A stretch of 64,000 bases of DNA from Cellulosimicrobium arenosum (GCF_014837295.1 NZ_JACYHB010000011.1:91232-155231); one strand, 5' to 3'; shown: positions 9,901 through 18,983, counted from the first letter of the stretch. Notes: generated from the letters alone by a model not told the origin. Made by a program: numbers and translations.

Positions 9901-12150
9901 ATGCCTGACTCGACCTACTCACGACGCTCTCTGCTGCGCCTGGGCGCGATGGCAGCCGGCGCGACCGCCGGTGCCGTCGCGCTCGCGGGCAGCGGCAGCG
10001 CCCTCGCGGCGCCGTCCGCGCCCGTCCCGGCGTCCGTGCCGTCCGGACCACCGGTGAGCCGCGGCTTCCTGCGGTCCCTGGACCGCTCGCTCACGCTCGA
10101 CGGCTGGACCGCCGAACCGTTCTCGATGTCCGACGTGACCCTCGCGGAGAGCGTCGCGACCCGCTCGCAGGACCAGATGCTGCACCTGGCCCGCGTCTAC
10201 CCGGTCGACCGCATCCTCGCGGTGTTCCGGCGCAACGCGGGCCTGGACACCAAGGGTGCGAACGCGCCGGGCGGCTGGGAGGGCTTCGGCCACGCGAACG
10301 AGCAGCCGTGGGGCCCGGACGACTACCCGGGGCGTGCGAACACCCAGACGGCGAACCTGCTGCGCGGGCACTACGGCGGCCACTTCCTGTCGAGCGTCTC
10401 GCTCGCGTACGCGAGCACCGGCGAGACGGTGTTCCAGGACAAGGTGAACCAGATCGTCGAGGGTCTCGGCGAGGTCCAGGCCGCGCTCGCCGCGATGGAC
10501 CGGTTCAGCCACCCGGGCTTCCTCGCGGCGTACGGTGAGTGGCAGTTCAGCCAGCTCGAGCAGTACGCGCCCTACGGCGAGATCTGGGCGCCGTACTACA
10601 CGTGCCACAAGATCATGGCCGGTCTGCTCGAGGCGTACCGTCTCGCGGGCTCGGACCAGGCGCTCGAGATCGCGACGTCCATGGCCGAGTGGGTCCACGG
10701 GCGCCTGTCCGTGCTGCCCCAGGCTCAGCTCGACCGCATGTGGGGCATCTACATCGCGGGCGAGTACGGCGGCATGAACGAGGTGCTCGCGGACATCACG
10801 TCGATCACGGGCGACGACAAGCACATCGAGACGGCGAAGCTGTTCGACCTCAACACGCTCGTGGACGCGTGCGCCGCGGGGACGGACACCCTCAACGGCA
10901 AGCACGCGAACCAGCACATCCCGCAGTTCCCGGGCTACCTCAAGGTGCACGACCTCACGGGCGAGCAGCGGTACCTCGACGCCGTCGAGGGCTTCTGGGG
11001 GATGGTCGTCCCGGGCCGGACGTACGCGCACGGCGGGCACGGCGAGGGCGAGCTGTTCGGCCCGCCGAACACCGTCGCGGGCGACATCGGGCAGCGCAAC
11101 GCGGAGACGTGCGGCACGTACAACATGCTCAAGCTCTCGCGGCTGCTGTTCTTCCACACGCTCGACCCGAAGTACATGGAGTTCTACGAGCGCGGCGTGC
11201 TCAACCACATCGTGGGGTCGAAGAAGAACACGCAGTCCAGCACGTCTCCCGACGTGACGTACATGTACGGGGTGAACCCTGGTACACGTCGCGAGTACGG
11301 CAACACGGGGACCTGCTGCGGCGGGACCGGGCTCGAGAACCACGTCAAGTACCGGGACTCCATCTACTTCCGCACGGTCGAGGGCGACGCGGTGTACGTC
11401 AACCTCTACCTGGCGTCGACCCTCGAGTGGGCGGACAAGGGCTTCGAGATCGTCCAGCAGACGGAGTACCCCAAGGCAGGGTCGACCCGGCTCACCGTCA
11501 ACGGCTCCGGCCGGCTCGACCTGCGGCTGCGCGTGCCCGGCTGGGTGCGCAAGGGCTTCACCGTCGCGGTCAACGGCACCGAGCAGGAGCTCGACGCCGT
11601 GCCCGGCAGGTATGTGAGCGTGTCCCGCTCGTGGTCGCCGGGCGACGTGGTCGACGTGACGATGCCGCTGAGCATCCGCGCGGTGCCGACGGTCGACAAC
11701 CCCGCGATCCAGAGCATCGAGAACGGCCCGACCGTCCTGCTCGCCCGCAGCGCGTCGCGCGAGTACCTCAAGCTCTCCCTGTACTCTCACCTGGGCCTGG
11801 ACGGGACGCTCGACGGCGCGTTCACGGACCTGGGTGACGGGTACTTCCGACTGGGGAGCCTGACGTTCGAGCCCGCGTGGTCGGGCGACGACACCCAGTA
11901 CTCGATGTACATCGAGCGCTCCGAGCCGCGCGTGGTCTTCGCGGGCCGGGACAGCGGCGTCGCGAACGCGGTGCGGCCCAACGGCACGTCGTTCCTCGAC
12001 GTGGTCTGGGGCGACGGCGGGTTCGGCGACCGTGCCGCGTTCCTGTCGAAGGTGCAGCGCACGGTCGAGCAGTTCACCGCCGACGGCCTGCTGAGCCGTC
12101 GCGACGGTCAGAGGATCCTGATCACGGCAGGGAAGGCGAGGCTCGCATGA
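9901..12150 (+). CDS. Tat-exported GH127/GH146 (DUF1680) beta-L-arabinofuranosidase
   Basis: 749 residues, ATG at 9901 with AAGGAG ten bases upstream. The N-terminus has a twin-arginine motif, SRRSLLRLG (residues 7-15), then a hydrophobic stretch and an Ala-rich cleavage region. The (alpha/alpha)6 barrel carries the family's zinc-thiolate signature: E402-T-C404 in NAETCGTYN and the C472-C473 pair in GTCCGG. In HypBA1 the equivalent residues bind Zn and supply the cysteine nucleophile. The TYNMLKL stretch after the first Cys resembles GH146 members. Unlike its neighbours it has no C-terminal RCLAGK domain and no binding modules. Its stop overlaps the next gene's ATG by 4 bp. Predicted role: release of terminal beta-L-arabinofuranose, outside the membrane. 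Confidence 0.9.
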   Translation: MPDSTYSRRSLLRLGAMAAGATAGAVALAGSGSALAAPSAPVPASVPSGPPVSRGFLRSLDRSLTLDGWTAEPFSMSDVTLAESVATRSQDQMLHLARVYPVDRILAVFRRNAGLDTKGANAPGGWEGFGHANEQPWGPDDYPGRANTQTANLLRGHYGGHFLSSVSLAYASTGETVFQDKVNQIVEGLGEVQAALAAMDRFSHPGFLAAYGEWQFSQLEQYAPYGEIWAPYYTCHKIMAGLLEAYRLAGSDQALEIATSMAEWVHGRLSVLPQAQLDRMWGIYIAGEYGGMNEVLADITSITGDDKHIETAKLFDLNTLVDACAAGTDTLNGKHANQHIPQFPGYLKVHDLTGEQRYLDAVEGFWGMVVPGRTYAHGGHGEGELFGPPNTVAGDIGQRNAETCGTYNMLKLSRLLFFHTLDPKYMEFYERGVLNHIVGSKKNTQSSTSPDVTYMYGVNPGTRREYGNTGTCCGGTGLENHVKYRDSIYFRTVEGDAVYVNLYLASTLEWADKGFEIVQQTEYPKAGSTRLTVNGSGRLDLRLRVPGWVRKGFTVAVNGTEQELDAVPGRYVSVSRSWSPGDVVDVTMPLSIRAVPTVDNPAIQSIENGPTVLLARSASREYLKLSLYSHLGLDGTLDGAFTDLGDGYFRLGSLTFEPAWSGDDTQYSMYIERSEPRVVFAGRDSGVANAVRPNGTSFLDVVWGDGGFGDRAAFLSKVQRTVEQFTADGLLSRRDGQRILITAGKARLA

Positions 12151-14156
12151 GCGCACGGAACTCGGACCGGACGGTCCTCATCCCCCTCGACACCGCGGAG
12201 GGACGCACCGGGACCGGTGCCCGACGCCGCGGCGTCGTCGCCGGGGTCACCGCCCTCGCGCTCGCCGTCGCGGGCGCGGGTGCGGGTGCGCTCGCGTGGT
12301 CCGCGTCGGGGTCCGCTCCCGACGCGGTGACGGCGGCGGCCGAGGCCGAGTCCTCGAACGTCGCCCTGATCGGAACGCCGGAGGCGAGCTACACGGCCTC
12401 CTGGAACAGGATCGACGCGGTGAACGACGGCGCGGGCGTCAGCTCGGGCGGTGGGCACGACGCGGTCTGGGCCACGTGGAGCGGCGACCGCCCGGCGACG
12501 CAGTGGCTCGAGTACTCGTGGCCGGCGCCGGTCACGGTGGACCGTTCGGTCATCCGGTTCTGGTCCGACGGCACCGACGCGAACGGCGACAACGTCCGCG
12601 TCCCCGCGTCCTGGACCATCCAGTACTGGGACGCGGACGCCGAGGCCTTCGTCGACCTGCCGGACCCGAGCGGGTACCCGACCGAGCGCCTCGAGCTCAA
12701 CGAGACGACGTTCGAGCCCGTGACCACCACGCGGCTCCGGGCGACGTTCGACGCCCTGCAGGGCTCGGAGTCGACGAGCTACTCGGGTGTCGGCGTGTCC
12801 GAGTGGGAGGTGTGGGGGACCGGCGGCGTCGAGGAGCCCGACCCGGTCGACCCGAACGGCCCGATCGACTACTCGCCCGTGCACATCCCGACGGACGTGG
12901 GCGTGCTGCCCGACCTCCCGGCGGACATCGACGCGATCTTCACCGACGGTCGCGTCGAGACCGTCGAGGTCGACTGGGACGACGTCACCGCGGACGACGT
13001 GGCCGAGGCCGGGTCGTTCGACGTCGCGGGCACGTCGCCCGACCTGGTCGAGCCCGTCGGCGCCACGGTGCACGTCCGCGACGGCGAGCCCGGCGAGATC
13101 GCGGCCGTGGACTACGTGAGCGTCGTGACGCTCGCGGGCGTCGCCCCCGTGCTGCCCGGGACCGTGGTCGCGGAGTACGAGGACGGCTCGATGGACAGCC
13201 GTATCCCGGTGACCTGGGACGACGTCGACCCGGCGGACTACGCCGAGCCCGACGGCCTGTTCTTCGTCGCGGGTGACGTCGAGGGGACCGACATCGACGC
13301 CGAGGCCACGGTCTTCGTCGTCGAGCCGGACGACGGCCCCGACACCACGGCGCCGACCGTCACGGTCTCCGCCGAGCCCGGCCCCGCGACGTCGGGCTGG
13401 TACGTCCAGCACCCGACGGTCACGGTCACCGCGATCGACAACCGGGACAACGCACCCGCGGTCGAGGTGTCCGTCGACGACGGGGAGTGGGCCGCGTACG
13501 ACGGCCCGTTCGCGATCGCCGAGGACGGCGAGCACACGGTGAGCGTGCGCGCGACGGACGCGGACGGCAACGTCGGCGAGGGCTCGCGCGACCTGCGGGT
13601 CGACGCGACCGCGCCGGTCACGACCGCGACCGTGCGGGACCTGGGGACGAGCGTGGAGATCACGCTCGAGTCCACCGACGCGGGGTCCGGCGTGGACAAG
13701 ATCCAGTGGGAGGGACCCGGGACGTTCTGGGGCACCTACACGGAACCGTTCACGCGCGCCCTGACCGACGAGGAGCAGGTCATCGAGTTCGCCGCGACCG
13801 ACGCGGCGGGCAACGAGGAGGAGCGGCAGCAGGTCGTCCTCCCGGCGCTCGGCGGTGGCGACCCGGAGCTCGACCTCGCGGTCGAGGTGTCGCCGCGGTG
13901 CCTGGCTGGCAAGGCGTACGTCGCGGTCCGCGCCACGAACGGCGAGGACGTGCCGGTCGACGTGACCCTCTCGACGCCGCTCGGGGAGAAGTCGTTCGAC
14001 GGTGTCGCGCCGGGCAAGAACGCCTACCAGTCGTTCGCGGCGCGGGCGACGTCCGTCCCGGCGGGCTCGGTGACGGTGACGGGGGTCGCGACGGTCGACG
14101 GTGGCGAGGTGACGTCGAGCACGGACGTCGCGTTCGACACCCTCGACTGCTCCTGA
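12147..14156 (+). CDS. Secreted multi-module protein without a recognisable catalytic domain
   Basis: 669 residues, translationally coupled to GH127 by an ATGA overlap. A ~25-residue charged leader precedes a hydrophobic stretch (~30-52) that is either a long signal peptide or a membrane anchor. Order: YTASWN-type jelly-roll module (~75-215); two Big_4-like domains (~226-385); two bacterial Ig-like domains with NRDNAP and DATAPVTT starts (~395-565); shared RCLAGK tail (~578-669) ending DCS. I see no glycosidase or lyase motif. It may hold the operon's enzymes or substrate at the surface. Its last ~190 bp are nearly identical to those of the gene at 14324. Confidence 0.8.
   Translation: MSARNSDRTVLIPLDTAEGRTGTGARRRGVVAGVTALALAVAGAGAGALAWSASGSAPDAVTAAAEAESSNVALIGTPEASYTASWNRIDAVNDGAGVSSGGGHDAVWATWSGDRPATQWLEYSWPAPVTVDRSVIRFWSDGTDANGDNVRVPASWTIQYWDADAEAFVDLPDPSGYPTERLELNETTFEPVTTTRLRATFDALQGSESTSYSGVGVSEWEVWGTGGVEEPDPVDPNGPIDYSPVHIPTDVGVLPDLPADIDAIFTDGRVETVEVDWDDVTADDVAEAGSFDVAGTSPDLVEPVGATVHVRDGEPGEIAAVDYVSVVTLAGVAPVLPGTVVAEYEDGSMDSRIPVTWDDVDPADYAEPDGLFFVAGDVEGTDIDAEATVFVVEPDDGPDTTAPTVTVSAEPGPATSGWYVQHPTVTVTAIDNRDNAPAVEVSVDDGEWAAYDGPFAIAEDGEHTVSVRATDADGNVGEGSRDLRVDATAPVTTATVRDLGTSVEITLESTDAGSGVDKIQWEGPGTFWGTYTEPFTRALTDEEQVIEFAATDAAGNEEERQQVVLPALGGGDPELDLAVEVSPRCLAGKAYVAVRATNGEDVPVDVTLSTPLGEKSFDGVAPGKNAYQSFAARATSVPAGSVTVTGVATVDGGEVTSSTDVAFDTLDCS
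13860..14047 (+). repeat. 188-bp near-identical block, copy 1 (C-terminal domain coding)
   Basis: Matches 18575-18762 with four mismatches in 188 bp by eye. It covers most of the shared C-terminal domain of the gene ending at 14156. Similarity resumes at the stop codon and runs into the GTAGTACC repeats, so the duplicated unit is domain plus 3' flank. Confidence 0.9.
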
Positions 14157-14159
14157 CGC

Positions 14160-14259
14160 CGAGGTAGTACCGCAGTCCGCGAGGTAGTACCGGGGTCATC
14201 CACCCCGGTACTACCTCGCGGAGCCCTGGTACTACCTCGCGGACCGCGGTACTACCTCG
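14160..14259. repeat. GTAGTACC nested inverted-repeat element A
   Basis: 100 bp bounded by perfect 14-bp inverted ends, CGAGGTAGTACCGC (14160-14173) and 14246-14259. Inside, 14179-14195 and 14203-14219 form a perfect 17-bp stem with a 7-nt loop, and a fifth copy of GGTACTACCTCGCGG lies at 14228-14242. It starts 4 bases after a stop codon. It could act as a terminator, a REP/BIME-like element or a MITE; no target-site duplication is visible. Confidence 0.85.
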
Positions 14260-14323
14260 TGGCTCGTCCGACAGGTCACGAGCCTCTTCAGCAGCTGTCT
14301 CTCGACGACGAAAGGCACGACCC

Positions 14324-17300
14324 ATGACCTTGCAGGACTCCAGACACCCCGGACCCCGCCGGCGCGCGGTCGCCGGCGTCGCGGCGGCGGCCGTCGTCGT
14401 GAGCGGGATCGCGCTGGCCCCCGGGGCCGGCGCGGCCCCGAACTCCGACGTCGGGCTGCCGGTCTTCTCCGGCTCCGACCACCCGGTCCCCGACCAGGGG
14501 ACGGGGTTCCACCCGCAGGGCCAACTCCGCGCGATCTTCGACGCCGACGTCGCGGCCGGGGCGGGCACGGACACCGACCACGACTTCTGGGTCGACCGGA
14601 TGCTGGCGCGGACGGGCACGGCGCCGGGCGGCTCGAACGGCGACGGCAACCAGTGGCTGTTCAGCCGCGGTCGCGCCGTCTTCATGAAGACGCACGACCC
14701 CGCGAAGCTCGGGTTCGGCGGCGAGGTCGCCTACTGGGAGTCCATCGCGGGCGGACAGGGCGCCTACACGCTCGACGTGCTCGTGGACGGCGAGCCGCTG
14801 ACGCTCACGGAGGTGAGGGCGGAGCGCAAGCAGACGCCGTCGTACTGGCGCTCGACGTTCACGGACGGGGCGGGCGGGCTGCGCGTCGTGCAGACGAAGT
14901 ACATCACCCACGACAACGTCGCGGTCACCCAGCTCGCCGTCTCGGCGGCCGACGGCACGGCGCACGACGTGACGCTGCGCGCCACGTCGTCGTTCGCGAC
15001 CCAGGCCGACGGTGACGAGCTGACCGGCTCGGTGCGTGCGTTCAACGACATCACCACGGTCTTCCCGCGGTTCTCCGGCGACGGGTTCGTGCCCGACGAC
15101 GGCGCGCTGAGCCGCGCGGTCGAGGTCCCGGCCGAGGGGGCGGTCACCACCAAGGTGCAGCTCGGCTTCGTCACGCACGAGCTGCCCGGCTCGCTGGCCG
15201 AGTACGAGGAGTTCCGCGACCTCGACCCCGCCGCCGCCTACACCGAGCACGTCACCGCGTACAACGCGTGGTGGGCGGACAACATCCCGTTCCTCGACAC
15301 CCCCGAGGACAACATCGACAAGACGCTCTTCTACCGCTGGTGGCTCATGCGGTTCAACTTCCTCGACGCCGACGTCCCGGGCAACGACTACCAGTTCCCC
15401 ACGACGATGGAGGGCGTCCTCGGGTACAACAACGCGATCGACCTGACGATCGGCATGTTCCTCGACGACCTCAAGTACCTGCGCGACCCGGCGTGGTCGT
15501 ACGGGACGTGGGTGTCGGCGGGCGAGACGGCCGGCGCGCAGGGGCAGTACCGGGACAACCCGGGCGACCCGGCGAACTGGAGCGCGAGCCACACGCAGTA
15601 CATCTCGGAGTCGGCGTGGCAGTCGTACCAGATCCACGGCGGGCCGTCGTCCGTCGCGAAGACGCTCGGCACGTACGCCGAGCGGGACACCGCGGGCGAG
15701 CTCGCGACCCTCGACACGAACGACAACTTCCTGCTCGACACCAACTGGAACGCCTGGACGGGCAACGACGCCGACGCGGTGTCGTTCGACTGGGCGGACG
15801 GGCGCCTGGACCGGGCCGAGACCGCCTACGTGTACAGCGGCGCGATGGCCGGGGCCGAGGCGCTCGACGTCGCGGGCGAGACCGACCGCGCCGACGCGCT
15901 CCGGGACACTGCGCAGGACGTCAAGGACGCCGTCCTCGACGTCCTGTGGGACCCCGAGGACGACCTGCTGCTGCACGCCGTCGCCTCGACGGGCGAGCAG
16001 GTGCCGTGGAAGGAGATCAACAACTACTACCCGTACAGCGTCGGGCTGATGCCCAAGCCGGGCGACGCGGACTACGACGACGACTACGTCGAGGCGCTGC
16101 GGCTGTTCGCGGACGACGACGAGTTCCCGATCTTCCCGTTCTTCACCGCCAACCAGGCGGACAAGGCCGAGGCGGCCGCGGCGGGGAACCCGGGCAGCAA
16201 CAACTTCTCGGTCATCAACTCGACGGTGACGTTCCGGATGCTCTCGAGCGTCCTGCGCGACTACCCGACGGACTACGTCACGGCCGACTGGTACAAGAAG
16301 CTCCTCTACTGGAACGCGTGGTCGCACTACCAGGACGACGGTGACAACCGGTACCCGGACCAGAACGAGTTCTGGGCCGACGGATCCGCCGACCCGCAGG
16401 GCATCGGGTACCGGTCGTGGATCCACCACACGATGCTCGGCACGACGAACTGGACCGTCGTCGAGGACGCGATGGGCCTGCGTCCCCGCACCGACGCGAA
16501 GATCGAGCTCGACCCGATCGACATCGACTGGGACCACTTCGCGGCGACCGACCTGAGCTACCGCGACAAGGACCTGGCGATCACCTGGGACGCTCCCGGC
16601 GGCGAGCGCTACTACGGCGACGACGTGCCCGAGGGCTACTCGGTGTTCCTCGACGGCGAGCTCGCGTTCACCGCCGACCAGCTGTCCCACGTCGTGTACG
16701 ACCCGGCGACCGGCGACGTCCAGGTCGACGACGGCGTGCAGGTGTCCGACGCCGCGGCGCTCGGCCTCGCCGAGGCCACCGACGTGCACTTCGCGGCGGG
16801 CTCGCGCGTCGCGGACGTCCTCGCCAAGGCGGGCACGCCCGCGACGGACGCCGACCACGACGCCGTCGACGTCGCCGCCGGGAAGCCGGTCGCGGCATCG
16901 TTCGCGGCGAACGGGCGCGCTGCCGCCCAGGCCGTCGACGGCCGGACCGCGATGGAGTCGTTCTGGGGCACGGCGGGCTCGCCGAACGCCACGGACTCCG
17001 TGACGGTCGACCTCGCCGACGGCGGGGACGCGGTCCCGGTCGACGACGTGCGCGTGTACTTCTACCGGGCGTCGTCGAGCGCGACGGCGCAGGGCTACGC
17101 GGCACCGTCGCAGTATCTCGTCGAGTACGACGACGGCTCGGGCTGGCAGCCCGTGCCCGACCAGGCCCGCACCCCCGCCTACCCGCGGGGCAACCTCAAC
17201 CACGTGCAGTTCCCGCAGGTCGAGGCCGAGCGGCTGCGCGTCACCGTGCAGCACGCGGCCGGTGCGCGCACCGGCATCAAGGAGGTCCAGGCCTTCGCGA

Positions 17301-18871
17301 CCGGGGCGAGCGCACCCGAGCCGACCGACGTCGGGCCGCACGCCGACGCCTGGGTCGACTCCGGCTCCAACCAGGCGGGGGCTGCCCGCCTGGTCGGGCT
17401 CGCGCAGGGCGACGGCTCGTCGTCGGACGCGGTCTCGGCCCGCTGGTCGGTCGTCGACGCCCCCGAGGGCGGCAGCGTCCTGTTCGACGACGAGAGCGCC
17501 GCGACCACGATCGCGCGGTTCGGCGTGACGGGTCGCTACACGCTGCGCCTGACCGCGACGGAGGGCGACGCCACGGCGACGGCCGACGTCGTCGTCGACG
17601 CCACGGCGCTCGCGGAGGGGGAGATCGACCTCGCCCCGGGGGCGACCCCGACGGCGAGCTACACGGCCGGCTGGAACGACGTCGACGCCGTCAACGACGG
17701 CAAGGACCCGTTCTTCTCCGGCGGCAACCAGACCGACCTGTGGGGGACGTGGACGGGCAGCGAGCCGGCGACGCGCTGGCTGCAGTACACGTTCGACGAG
17801 CCCGTGCGGGTCGACCGGACGTCGATCGACTTCTGGTACGACAGCACCTCCGGCGGCTCCGGCGTGTCCGTGCCGCAGGGGTGGCACCTGCAGTACTGGG
17901 ACGCCGCCGCGGGTGACGGCGAGGGAGGCTGGGCCGACGTGCCCGACCCCTCGGCCTTCGGCACCGAGCGGGACGCGACGAACGAGGTCACGTTCGGCGC
18001 GGTCACGACGACGCGGCTGCGCGCCACGTTCGACGCGCTCGCCGGTGGTGGGCGGTACTCCGCGGTCGGTGTGTCGGAGTGGCGGGTGTTCGCGGCAGCG
18101 GCGGCCTCGGTCGACCCGGTCGACGTGCGCACGACGGTCGGCGAGCTGCCGGAGCTGCCCGCGACCGTCGACGTCGTCTACCCCGACGGCGCCCGGCTGG
18201 CCACCCCCGTCACGTGGGGCGCCGTGACCGCGCAGGACGTGGCGCAGGAGGGTGACGTCTCCGTCGTCGGCGTCCTGGGCACGACGTCCCTCACGGCGCA
18301 GGCGACCGTCTGGGTGCGCGCGCAGCTCGCGAGCACCGTCACGACGGTCGACCCGGTCGAGGTGTCGACGTTCGTCGGCGTCGTACCGGTGCTGCCGACG
18401 ACCGTCACCGTGCAGTACAACGACGGGACGCGGGCGAGCGGGACCGACGTCGTGTGGGACGACGTCGACCCGGCGGACTTCGCCGCCGAGGGGACGTTCG
18501 ACGTCGGCGGGACGGTCGCGGGGTCCCAGATCCGGGCCCGGGCCACGGTGGTCGTCGGGTCGGGCGGCGAGCCCGACCCGGAGCTCGACCTCGCGGTCGA
18601 GGTGTCCCCGCGGTGCCTGGCTGGCAAGGCGTATGTCGCGGTCCGCGCCACGAACGGCGAGGACGTGCCGGTCGACGTGACCCTCTCGACTCCGTTCGGG
18701 GAGAAGTCGTTCGACGGTGTCGCGCCGGGCAAGAACGCCTACCAGTCGTTCGCGGCGCGGGCCGTGACCGTGCCGGCGGGCGAGGCCGCGGTGACGGCGT
18801 CGGGCACGGTCGGCGGCGAGCAGGTCACGACCACCCTGTCCGCCCCCTACGACGCCCTGGACTGCTCCTGA
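14324..18871 (+). CDS. Secreted modular glycoside hydrolase, GH121/GH63-like (paralogue of the gene at 1839)
   Basis: 1515 residues, ATG at 14324 with AAAGG about 8 bases upstream. Signal peptide to about residue 36 (APGAGA/AP). The layout follows the paralogue: N-terminal beta domain, (alpha/alpha)6 region (~300-740; YRWWLMRFN, GNDADA, FPIFPFFTANQ), F5/8C-like module (~845-985), PKD-like domain (~1000-1090), YTAGWN module (~1105-1255), two Big_4 domains (~1262-1420) and the shared RCLAGK tail. The two catalytic regions keep the same motifs but have diverged widely, so they may cut different linkages of one polymer. Beta-L-arabinobiosidase-like activity is inferred from the GH127/GH146 neighbour. 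Confidence 0.7.
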   Translation: MTLQDSRHPGPRRRAVAGVAAAAVVVSGIALAPGAGAAPNSDVGLPVFSGSDHPVPDQGTGFHPQGQLRAIFDADVAAGAGTDTDHDFWVDRMLARTGTAPGGSNGDGNQWLFSRGRAVFMKTHDPAKLGFGGEVAYWESIAGGQGAYTLDVLVDGEPLTLTEVRAERKQTPSYWRSTFTDGAGGLRVVQTKYITHDNVAVTQLAVSAADGTAHDVTLRATSSFATQADGDELTGSVRAFNDITTVFPRFSGDGFVPDDGALSRAVEVPAEGAVTTKVQLGFVTHELPGSLAEYEEFRDLDPAAAYTEHVTAYNAWWADNIPFLDTPEDNIDKTLFYRWWLMRFNFLDADVPGNDYQFPTTMEGVLGYNNAIDLTIGMFLDDLKYLRDPAWSYGTWVSAGETAGAQGQYRDNPGDPANWSASHTQYISESAWQSYQIHGGPSSVAKTLGTYAERDTAGELATLDTNDNFLLDTNWNAWTGNDADAVSFDWADGRLDRAETAYVYSGAMAGAEALDVAGETDRADALRDTAQDVKDAVLDVLWDPEDDLLLHAVASTGEQVPWKEINNYYPYSVGLMPKPGDADYDDDYVEALRLFADDDEFPIFPFFTANQADKAEAAAAGNPGSNNFSVINSTVTFRMLSSVLRDYPTDYVTADWYKKLLYWNAWSHYQDDGDNRYPDQNEFWADGSADPQGIGYRSWIHHTMLGTTNWTVVEDAMGLRPRTDAKIELDPIDIDWDHFAATDLSYRDKDLAITWDAPGGERYYGDDVPEGYSVFLDGELAFTADQLSHVVYDPATGDVQVDDGVQVSDAAALGLAEATDVHFAAGSRVADVLAKAGTPATDADHDAVDVAAGKPVAASFAANGRAAAQAVDGRTAMESFWGTAGSPNATDSVTVDLADGGDAVPVDDVRVYFYRASSSATAQGYAAPSQYLVEYDDGSGWQPVPDQARTPAYPRGNLNHVQFPQVEAERLRVTVQHAAGARTGIKEVQAFATGASAPEPTDVGPHADAWVDSGSNQAGAARLVGLAQGDGSSSDAVSARWSVVDAPEGGSVLFDDESAATTIARFGVTGRYTLRLTATEGDATATADVVVDATALAEGEIDLAPGATPTASYTAGWNDVDAVNDGKDPFFSGGNQTDLWGTWTGSEPATRWLQYTFDEPVRVDRTSIDFWYDSTSGGSGVSVPQGWHLQYWDAAAGDGEGGWADVPDPSAFGTERDATNEVTFGAVTTTRLRATFDALAGGGRYSAVGVSEWRVFAAAAASVDPVDVRTTVGELPELPATVDVVYPDGARLATPVTWGAVTAQDVAQEGDVSVVGVLGTTSLTAQATVWVRAQLASTVTTVDPVEVSTFVGVVPVLPTTVTVQYNDGTRASGTDVVWDDVDPADFAAEGTFDVGGTVAGSQIRARATVVVGSGGEPDPELDLAVEVSPRCLAGKAYVAVRATNGEDVPVDVTLSTPFGEKSFDGVAPGKNAYQSFAARAVTVPAGEAAVTASGTVGGEQVTTTLSAPYDALDCS
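18575..18762 (+). repeat. 188-bp near-identical block, copy 2
   Basis: Partner of 13860-14047 (184 of 188 identical by eye). Three of the four differences fall at third codon positions and one changes Leu to Phe, which suggests recent duplication or gene conversion under protein constraint. Confidence 0.9.
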
Positions 18872-18874
18872 CGC

Positions 18875-18954
18875 CGAAGTAGTACCGCAGTTCAGCGAGG
18901 TAGTACCGGGGTCACCACCCCGGTACTACCTCGCTTAGCAGTGGTACTACTTCG
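18875..18954. repeat. GTAGTACC nested inverted-repeat element B
   Basis: 80 bp between two convergent genes. The inner perfect 18-bp stem is 18894-18911 with 18918-18935, loop TCACCA. Outer arms 18875-18890 and 18939-18954 pair with two mismatches. It probably also serves as a bidirectional terminator for the glycosidase and the monooxygenase. Confidence 0.85.
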
Positions 18955-18983
18955 CGGGGCCGCGGCGGGCGGAGGAGTGAAGG

